From contig JAUIAU010000027.1 in NCBI GenBank assembly GCA_030425185.1, forward strand, positions 1-41,740: 41,740 bases of DNA, given 5' to 3'. This document shows, in pieces, positions 36,548 to 41,740 of this stretch. Position 1 is the stretch's first letter. Each line of letters starts with the position of its first letter. Made by a program: the position numbers and the translations under genes. This DNA is from Alphaproteobacteria bacterium (lineage in GTDB: Bacteria; Pseudomonadota; Alphaproteobacteria; Rhodobacterales; Rhodobacteraceae). The notes beneath the pieces are model-generated. The model was not told where the DNA came from. It ran no database searches and was given only the letters and a program-made list of their open reading frames with translations.

Positions 36548-38275
36548 ATGGCAACGAGCGTCACCCTCGACGGCGTCACCTTCACCGACACCGACTTCGT
36601 TGACCGGGGGCACCTGGACAGCGTCTCGGTGGGCGGAACGGCCTATCCGCGCTTCCAGGCGCTGTGGGTCGCGGGCGTGAACGAGATCAACACCAAGGTC
36701 GGGCAGATCGGCGGCCTCGGCGTGGCGATGGCCTACGCTGCCGAGACCGGGTCGACGGCGGACGCCGCACCGGGCGACGGCAAGCTGACCTGGAACAACG
36801 CGACCCAGGCGAGCGCCACCACGATCTATCTCGACGCCGATGATGCGAACGGCGTCGACATCACCGCCCTGATCGACACGCTCGACGACTCCGACTCGAC
36901 GATCAAGGGCACGCTGCGGCTCACCCAGCGCGACGACAACACGAAGTGGATCGTCTACAACCTCACCGCCGTCACCAGCGCCACGGGCTACCGGAAGCTG
37001 ACCGTGGCGGCGGTCGACTACTCGGCCACGACGCCCTTCGCCGACGGTGCGAACCTGACGCTCACCTTCTCGCGCACCGGCGACAAGGGCGAGACCGGCA
37101 ACGTCGGCGACATCACCGCGCAGCCGGCAGAGACCACGGTCGCGATGGACGACCTGGTGGTGATCCACGACAGCACGGCTGGCGCCACCCGGAAGATGAC
37201 CGTCGCGAACCTGCTGGGGTCGACGGCGATCACCAGTATGACGGTGACGGCGCTCACCGCAACCACGGCGACGGTGACCACCCTGACGGTGTCCGGCGTT
37301 TCGGACCTGCGGGGCGTCGTACAGACCCACGCCGCCGGCCAGTCGAAGCTCTCGGTCAACGAGTCCGCCGGCTCGACCGCCACCGACCTGACCGTGGACG
37401 GCGAGCAGTTCCTGTACCTCAACCTGACGGCCGACCACACGATCAACGTGTTCGGCGGCGAGCCGGACGCCAACGGCGCCTATGTCCCGAACGGCTGGCG
37501 GCTGGAGATCGACAACGATGTCGGCGGCAGCGGCGGGCGGGACCTGACGATCCAGAAGGGCAACGAGCTTACCTATTCGGCCGATCTTCAGTCGACCGCC
37601 GAGGCGGGAGAGACGAGGCCGTGGGTGGACACGAACACGTCGCTGACGCTGAACGCCGCCACCGGCCCCGATGGGCGGACAACGCTACAGAAGATGGTGG
37701 AGGATGCTAACAGTGGGCAGCATGTCCGGTATGTGTCTGTGACCGGGTTGTCTCCCAACCAGACTTTGACGATGAGCGTTATCGCAGGAGATGCAGGGGA
37801 TGGTCGCAACCTGGAAATACTCCTGCACGACACAGGGGCATCTGCAAATCAACTGAAATGGATCGTCAACCCCGCAACCGGGGCGACGGTTTTCGGCCCC
37901 GCCAACGGTGGGAACGCTGCGGGCGCGACCGGACTTGCAACATCGCTGGACAATGGTTGCTGGCGGTTCGACCTGACTGGGCAACCAAATACTTCCGGCA
38001 GCAATACAACCGTGCAAGTTGGCCTATACACTTCGCAGAGTTCATATAGCGGCGACGGCAGCTCCGGCGTCTATATCGGCAACGTCCAGGTCAACCCCGG
38101 CCAGCCCAAGGGCATGATCGAGGTCGGCGCCTCGCGCGCACTCGACGCCTGGCTCTCCGACAACGGCGTGGAGCCGGTGTGGACCTCGCAGGCCGCCGGT
38201 ACCAAGACGGTGGTGGTGATCGACCCGCCCGAGGTCGACGGCACCCTGACCGCGTCGCGCGTGCGGGGAGGCTGA
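36548..38275 (+). CDS. tail fibre / receptor-binding protein
   Basis: This 575-residue fibre has AGGAG before ATG 36548. The order is an N-terminal anchoring part (to about 90), beta domains, a short collagen-like GDKGETGNVGD (about 178-188), repetitive Thr-rich strands (TALTATTATVTTLTVSGVSD), then a carbohydrate-binding-module-like domain (about 370-515). That domain begins TLNAATGPDGRTTLQ and ends GVYIGNVQVNPGQ, and is visibly lower in GC than the rest of the gene. The C-terminal 60 residues return to high GC. The layout fits a host-range determinant with an exchanged receptor domain. Confidence 0.75.
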   Translation: MATSVTLDGVTFTDTDFVDRGHLDSVSVGGTAYPRFQALWVAGVNEINTKVGQIGGLGVAMAYAAETGSTADAAPGDGKLTWNNATQASATTIYLDADDANGVDITALIDTLDDSDSTIKGTLRLTQRDDNTKWIVYNLTAVTSATGYRKLTVAAVDYSATTPFADGANLTLTFSRTGDKGETGNVGDITAQPAETTVAMDDLVVIHDSTAGATRKMTVANLLGSTAITSMTVTALTATTATVTTLTVSGVSDLRGVVQTHAAGQSKLSVNESAGSTATDLTVDGEQFLYLNLTADHTINVFGGEPDANGAYVPNGWRLEIDNDVGGSGGRDLTIQKGNELTYSADLQSTAEAGETRPWVDTNTSLTLNAATGPDGRTTLQKMVEDANSGQHVRYVSVTGLSPNQTLTMSVIAGDAGDGRNLEILLHDTGASANQLKWIVNPATGATVFGPANGGNAAGATGLATSLDNGCWRFDLTGQPNTSGSNTTVQVGLYTSQSSYSGDGSSGVYIGNVQVNPGQPKGMIEVGASRALDAWLSDNGVEPVWTSQAAGTKTVVVIDPPEVDGTLTASRVRGG

Positions 38276-38276
38276 T

Positions 38277-38867
38277 ATGCCGGCGATCCTGACATCCGGC
38301 GCGGCCGGCAACGGCGTGACCATGTACTACGCGGAGTTTCAGCCGGCGACCGACACCGGGACCAGCATGGACCCGTGCGGGATCGGGGTGTGCTCGGCCC
38401 TGCCGACGGACGGCACCCGGCTCGGCCAGACGACGACCTGCATCGGCTGGCGGGCGAACGGCGACATCGAGTGGAACGGCAGCGTCCTGATAACGGGGCT
38501 CTCGTCGTGGATCTCGACCGACCTGCTCGGCCTCGGCGTGATCGTCGCGCCGGGCGGCGGCGGGGCGTCGCTGGTGTTCTACAAGAACGGCACGGTCGTG
38601 GGGACGCTGTCGATCGACCGGTACCTGTCGAGCCCGATCCGGTTCGTCACGTCGATCCGCCAGGGCACGTCGCCGGTGTACTCGATGACGGCGGCGTTCG
38701 CCAAGGCGTCGTGGACCTACACGCCGGCGTCGGCGGTCTCGATCGGCGCGGCGGCGACGTGGGTCGACGAGAACTCGACCACGCTGAGCGGCGGCAACCT
38801 GACCGCCGGCGAGGGCACGTTCGCGAACGACACGCCCGTCCGGGCCAGCGTCGACATCAGCTTCTGA
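38277..38867 (+). CDS. fibre-associated lectin-like protein
   Basis: This 196-residue protein follows the fibre gene directly. It has SPRY/lectin-like beta strands: GVTMYYAEFQPATDTGTSMD, GTRLGQTTTCIGWRANGDIE, then LGVIVAPGGGGASLVFYKNG and FVTSIRQGTSPVYSMTAAFA. Such sandwiches bind sugars in fibre tips. It has two or three Cys and no signal peptide. It may be a separate tip module or a fibre chaperone; the former seems more likely. Confidence 0.65.
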   Translation: MPAILTSGAAGNGVTMYYAEFQPATDTGTSMDPCGIGVCSALPTDGTRLGQTTTCIGWRANGDIEWNGSVLITGLSSWISTDLLGLGVIVAPGGGGASLVFYKNGTVVGTLSIDRYLSSPIRFVTSIRQGTSPVYSMTAAFAKASWTYTPASAVSIGAAATWVDENSTTLSGGNLTAGEGTFANDTPVRASVDISF

Positions 38868-38877
38868 GGGTGACGAT

Positions 38878-39666
38878 ATGAGCGTGACGATCTGGGACGG
38901 CACGGCCAACGATGGCGCGGGCGGGATTGCGGTCGACGTGGTCACCCGCCTTGTGCCGGTCGATCCGGACGATCCAGACGCCGGCTACGAGGAGGAGATT
39001 GTCTCCTCGACGACGCTGGCCCGGGTGGCGGACCCGAAGTGGTCGCGCCCGCGCTGGCCGGCGGCGATGCGGGCCGAACCGGCGGAGAATGGGGCCGGCA
39101 ACTTCAAGGCCGGCTGGGTGATCCTGGATGACGTCCTGGTCACGCCGACCCTGGGCGATGGGGAGACCCGCGGCGATCTCGGCAGCACGCCGGAGATCGA
39201 CCTGGAGGCGGCAACGGCGACCTGGACCTATGCCACGGCCACCAAGGACCTGGCCGTGCGCAAGGCGGCGATGAAGGGTGCCGCGAAGGCGAAGGTCGGC
39301 GCCATCGTCGAGGGCGGCTTCGCCTACCGCATCCCGGGCGATCCGCCGGGCGACCTGCACACCTACCAGATCGGAACGGCCGATCAGGGCAACATGACCT
39401 CCATCGGGGGTCTGTTCGCGCTCGGCGTGACGGACGCGCACGGCGGGTTCTGGCGGGATGCGGCCAACGTCAACGTCACCATGACCCAGGCCGAGTGCGA
39501 GGCGTTCTTCGCGGCGGCAGCGGCCTACAAGGCGGCGGCCGTCCGGCAGATGTGGGCGCTGATTCAGGCCGTCGAGGATGCAGCAGATCATGCCGCGCTC
39601 GACCTGATCGACATCGCCGCCGGCAGCGTGGACAGCGTCGGGGCGTGGCCGGCGAACGGGTCGTAG
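38878..39666 (+). CDS. DUF4376-type fibre accessory protein
   Basis: This 262-residue protein has a strand-rich N-terminal part. The C-terminal half matches the DUF4376 pattern of proteins next to tail fibre genes (HTYQIGTADQGNMTSIGGLF, ANVNVTMTQAECEAFFAAAA, AVRQMWALIQAVEDAA). Members are found at fibre loci of many phages and are probably attached to or needed for fibre assembly. It is the last forward gene before the reverse nuclease-like gene. Confidence 0.75.
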   Translation: MSVTIWDGTANDGAGGIAVDVVTRLVPVDPDDPDAGYEEEIVSSTTLARVADPKWSRPRWPAAMRAEPAENGAGNFKAGWVILDDVLVTPTLGDGETRGDLGSTPEIDLEAATATWTYATATKDLAVRKAAMKGAAKAKVGAIVEGGFAYRIPGDPPGDLHTYQIGTADQGNMTSIGGLFALGVTDAHGGFWRDAANVNVTMTQAECEAFFAAAAAYKAAAVRQMWALIQAVEDAADHAALDLIDIAAGSVDSVGAWPANGS

Positions 39667-39667
39667 G

Positions 39668-40084
39668 CTAGTCGCACCAGCCGGCGCGCCGGCCGCCGTC
39701 GTAGGGCCGCCCCAACCCTCTTTCGATCAGCAGCGTCGCGAGGTCTCGGCCGTCGGGGGTGAGCACATGGGCATCCACCCGGCCGCCGTACTTGTCCCAT
39801 CCGATGACGTCGAGGGTGACGGTCGCCGCGCCCTGAAAGACCCGCAGCACGAATGCCCGGGCGTCGGCAGCCTTGCGCTTCTCCGCCTCGCATTTCCCGC
39901 GGATTTCCGGGGTGTCGACGCCTAGCACGCGCACCGACATCCGGCGCAGCGGCCCGGGCAGCTCGGGCACCAGGATCCACAGAGTGTCGCCGTCGTAGCC
40001 GACGCCGGCCCGCAGCTTGACCGTCCACGTCTCGGCCGCCGCGGGAGCGGCCAGCAGGCACAGCAGGGCGGCGATCCATCGCAT
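39668..40084 (-). CDS. secreted staphylococcal-nuclease-like protein
   Basis: This 138-residue protein has a Sec signal peptide (first 18 residues, ending AAPAAAE) and a full SNase/thermonuclease fold. It has DGDT with D33 at the calcium position, VRVLGVDTPE containing R52, D57, T58 and E60 (equivalent to Arg35, Asp40, Thr41 and Glu43 of the S. aureus enzyme) and DKYGGRV with R102 (equivalent to Arg87). It should cleave DNA and RNA outside the cytoplasm, with calcium. It runs against the late operon as a cargo gene, its stop touching the DUF4376 stop and its start 27 bases from the next forward gene. It may degrade incoming phage DNA or extracellular DNA. Confidence 0.85.
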   Translation of the reverse strand: MRWIAALLCLLAAPAAAETWTVKLRAGVGYDGDTLWILVPELPGPLRRMSVRVLGVDTPEIRGKCEAEKRKAADARAFVLRVFQGAATVTLDVIGWDKYGGRVDAHVLTPDGRDLATLLIERGLGRPYDGGRRAGWCD

Positions 40085-40111
40085 CCCGATCTTCTACCAC
40101 AGGAGGCTTCC

Positions 40112-40417
40112 ATGCGCCTGATCCTTCGCGCCGCCCTGCTGGCGGCGGCAGTCCTGACGTGCGTCCCCGCGTCGGCCCAGATGCCGGCTCTCTGCGGCAA
40201 CCCCGTCGACATCGCGCAGCGCCTCGCCAGCGAGTACGGCGAGACCGTGACGGCTCGGGGGATCGCCGCCAGCGGCAGTCTCGTCACCGTCTACAGCAAC
40301 GCGGCCACCCAGACGTGGACGGTGCTGGTGGCCCGGCCCGGCGGTCCGGCGTGTGTCGTCGCCACGGGTGAGGGCTGGGAGCAGATCGAGTACACGGCCC
40401 CGGCCGACCCGTCCTGA
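40112..40417 (+). CDS. exported protein of the lysis region
   Basis: This 101-residue protein has a Sec signal peptide (MRLILRAALLAAAVLTCVPA) and a small mature domain with two Cys (ALCGNP and PACVVA) and the pattern TWTVLVARPGGPACVV. I have seen this pattern in small exported proteins of alphaproteobacterial phages near lysis genes. AGGAGG precedes the ATG. Function is unknown. Placement before the holin-like gene suggests a role at the envelope during lysis. Confidence 0.7.
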   Translation: MRLILRAALLAAAVLTCVPASAQMPALCGNPVDIAQRLASEYGETVTARGIAASGSLVTVYSNAATQTWTVLVARPGGPACVVATGEGWEQIEYTAPADPS

Positions 40418-40442
40418 TCCACAGCCGCTGGGGAGAGGCAGC

Positions 40443-40802
40443 ATGACGTTCGACGCATGGTGGGAGCTGCTGCGGTGGGGCGCCGTACCGCTGGGCGGCC
40501 TGCTGATCTGGTGGGTCCGGGACATCCAGGCCCGGCACCGCCACCAGGTCGAGCGGCTGCACGAGAAGATCGACGGCGAGGCCCGGCTGCGGCACGCGGA
40601 ATCGGAGGCGTGCCGGCGGGAGCACCGGGAGGCAGTCAAGGCGCTCCACGACGATCTGAACGCCTGGAAGCTGGACGCGGCCAGCCGCTTCGCCAGCGCC
40701 GCGCACATGGAGCGCGGGTTCGAGAAGCTGGAGAACGCGATCCAAGGACTCGGTTCGCGCCTGGAGCGATGGATCGAGGGCCGGCAGACGGGAGCCGACT
40801 GA
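40443..40802 (+). CDS. membrane coiled-coil protein (holin or inner-membrane spanin type)
   Basis: This 119-residue protein has one N-terminal membrane helix (LRWGAVPLGGLLIWWVRDI) and a long charged coiled coil (HRHQVERLHEKIDGEARLRH and onward). That matches phage inner-membrane spanins and some small holins. It starts at ATG 40443 after GGGGAGAGGC and shares a base with the endolysin ATG. Together with the downstream lipoprotein it could make a spanin pair. A true multi-helix holin is not otherwise seen in the window. Confidence 0.65.
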   Translation: MTFDAWWELLRWGAVPLGGLLIWWVRDIQARHRHQVERLHEKIDGEARLRHAESEACRREHREAVKALHDDLNAWKLDAASRFASAAHMERGFEKLENAIQGLGSRLERWIEGRQTGAD

Positions 40803-41272
40803 TGCTCGACCCGACCCACTTTCGCACCTTCGTTGTCCGCCCGACCCTGACGGCCGTCGGCATGCACTCGACCGCGGCCGAGCGCCTGATGCTGACCACG
40901 GCCATTGCCGAGTCCGGCCTGCGGTTCCTGGTGCAGCTCGGCGGCGGCCCGGCGCTCGGTGTGATGCAGATCGAGCCGGCGACCCTCGACGACATCTGGG
41001 GCCGCTACCTTTGCCGCAAGCGACCCGACCTGCGGGCCAAGGTCGAGCGGATCATGACCCCGCAGCCGGTCGAGGAGCAGGTCGTCACGAACCTCGCGTT
41101 CGCGGTGGCGATCGCGCGCTGCAAGTTCTGGATGTCGCCGCACCCGCTGCCCGCGGCCGACGACGCCGAGGCCATGGGGCGCGCATACAAGGCCATCTAC
41201 AACTCGGCGCTCGGGAAGGCCGACGCCGCGCACTTCGCCGAGATCTACCGCCGGTACGCGCTCGGCTCCTGA
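40802..41272 (+). CDS. endolysin, transglycosylase-type
   Basis: This 156-residue lysis enzyme is of the lytic transglycosylase type: IAESGLRFLVQLGGGPALGV contains the likely catalytic Glu37, followed by MQIEPATLDDIWGRYL. This is the E-S-G...G-x-M-Q-I pattern of the SLT-like family. It should cut peptidoglycan at the end of infection. No signal peptide is present, so it needs a holin. Its ATG overlaps the previous stop (TGATG), in a holin/spanin-endolysin order usual for phage lysis cassettes. Confidence 0.78.
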   Translation: MLDPTHFRTFVVRPTLTAVGMHSTAAERLMLTTAIAESGLRFLVQLGGGPALGVMQIEPATLDDIWGRYLCRKRPDLRAKVERIMTPQPVEEQVVTNLAFAVAIARCKFWMSPHPLPAADDAEAMGRAYKAIYNSALGKADAAHFAEIYRRYALGS

Positions 41273-41295
41273 TCATCATCACCATGGAGATCACC

Positions 41296-41740
41296 ATGAA
41301 GCGCATCACCGCGCCGCTGCTGGCGCTTGCCCTGCTGGCCCTGGCCGGATGCGCGGGGACCGATGGGTCCGGCGGCCTGACCGACCGCCTGCCGTCGACC
41401 GTGGCCGACAAGCTGGTCTGCGCGAAATCGGAACGCCTCTGCGCCTACATGGCCGCAGCGGTCGTCACCGAGCTGTCCGTCGACCGGATCACGAACCGTG
41501 AGCCCCAGGACGCGGTGCCGACGCTCGGCCGCCTGCTGGTGCTGACCAAGGCGCTCGGCCGCTTCGATGCCGACGGCGGCGACTGGCCGGCGACGACCGC
41601 CTATCAGGCCGGCCGCGCGCTGGTGCTGGCCATGAAGCCGATCGTCACGAACCGTGCCGGGACGTTGCTGGCCGGCGCTGCGGCTCCGACCCCCTCGTTC
41701 GTCCTGGCCGAGCTCTACCGCGTCGGTCTGGCTGCGGCCG
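41296..41740 (+). CDS. lipoprotein after the lysis genes, 3' end cut by window edge
   Basis: The frame is open to the right edge (148 codons visible). It begins MKRITAPLLALALLALAGCA, a lipoprotein signal with lipobox LAGC. The mature part is helical with two Cys (LVCAKSERLCAYM), conserved-looking spacing and long helices. GGAGA at 41286-41290 supports ATG 41296 over ATG 41284. It could be the outer-membrane spanin partner of the 40443 protein, though it is longer than common o-spanins. The remainder lies outside the window. Confidence 0.65.
   Translation, partial: MKRITAPLLALALLALAGCAGTDGSGGLTDRLPSTVADKLVCAKSERLCAYMAAAVVTELSVDRITNREPQDAVPTLGRLLVLTKALGRFDADGGDWPATTAYQAGRALVLAMKPIVTNRAGTLLAGAAAPTPSFVLAELYRVGLAAA

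Noticed and set aside
1-41740. Complete circular phage genome
   Set aside because: Joining the right edge to the left edge does not continue either cut gene in frame, so the window is a fragment.
1-41740. CRISPR array or insertion sequence
   Set aside because: No repeat-spacer pattern or transposase was found. The only repeat array (3183-3428) has irregular short spacers and lies beside replication genes.

Overview
The window is a stretch of a temperate siphovirus-type phage or prophage, almost certainly of an alphaproteobacterium. The DNA is strongly GC-rich, third codon positions are mostly G or C, and the promoters that can be read use TTGAC(T/A) and TATATT-like elements. Gene content (short overlapping genes, terminase, portal, DUF2213-type protease, tape measure, lysis genes) is viral throughout. 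No host gene, attL or attR is visible. Both window edges cut through genes (a left-edge HTH-type protein and a right-edge lipoprotein), so the phage continues on both sides.

Layout. 1-4355 (+): an early/replication block with an HTH-type protein, an adenine-type DNA methyltransferase, a hypothetical protein, a RepA-like ATPase, an array of ten-base repeats that looks like an origin or operator array, and a NusG/RfaH-like antiterminator. 4415-7021 (-): an integration/regulation operon with a tyrosine integrase, two unknown proteins, a Rha/antirepressor-like protein and a single-domain S24 (LexA/CI-type) protein that has lost its catalytic Ser and Lys. It is divergent from a small XRE-type protein (7094, +), with face-to-face promoters and a direct repeat between them. 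7415-12753 (+): accessory small genes, including an exported protein with its own promoter, a run of overlapping small genes, two Tat-signal proteins, an initiator-type tRNA(CAT), a compact three-way-junction RNA candidate, and a duplicated pair of small genes. A gap of roughly 900 bases (7805-8715) holds no convincing gene.

12949-26009 (+): the head module: small and large terminase, portal, prohead protease, decoration protein, major capsid protein and connector proteins. A four-gene surface-glycan cassette (DUF115-like, sulfotransferase, Zn-ribbon methyltransferase fused to a GT9-like domain, and a second GT9-like protein) is inserted between two connector genes. Start/stop overlaps run through most of it, with one short gap before the fusion gene. 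26104-39666 (+): the tail module: tube protein, G/GT chaperones joined by a -1 frameshift at GGGAAAA, a 1977-residue tape measure protein, tail-tip proteins, and a fibre with a low-GC carbohydrate-binding-like segment and accessory proteins. Two reverse-strand cargo genes sit in the late operon: a secreted Cys-containing protein at 27325-27645 whose ribosome site lies inside a hairpin, and a secreted staphylococcal-nuclease-like protein at 39668-40084. 40112-41740 (+): lysis module: exported protein, membrane coiled-coil protein, transglycosylase-type endolysin and a partial lipoprotein.

The least ordinary parts are the glycan/sulfo cassette inside the head operon, the tRNA plus three-way-junction RNA pair, the paired ten-base repeat array with a ~67 bp period, the catalytically dead S24 protein, and the back-to-back Tat-signal proteins. 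All identifications come from reading motifs and gene order. No database search was run.
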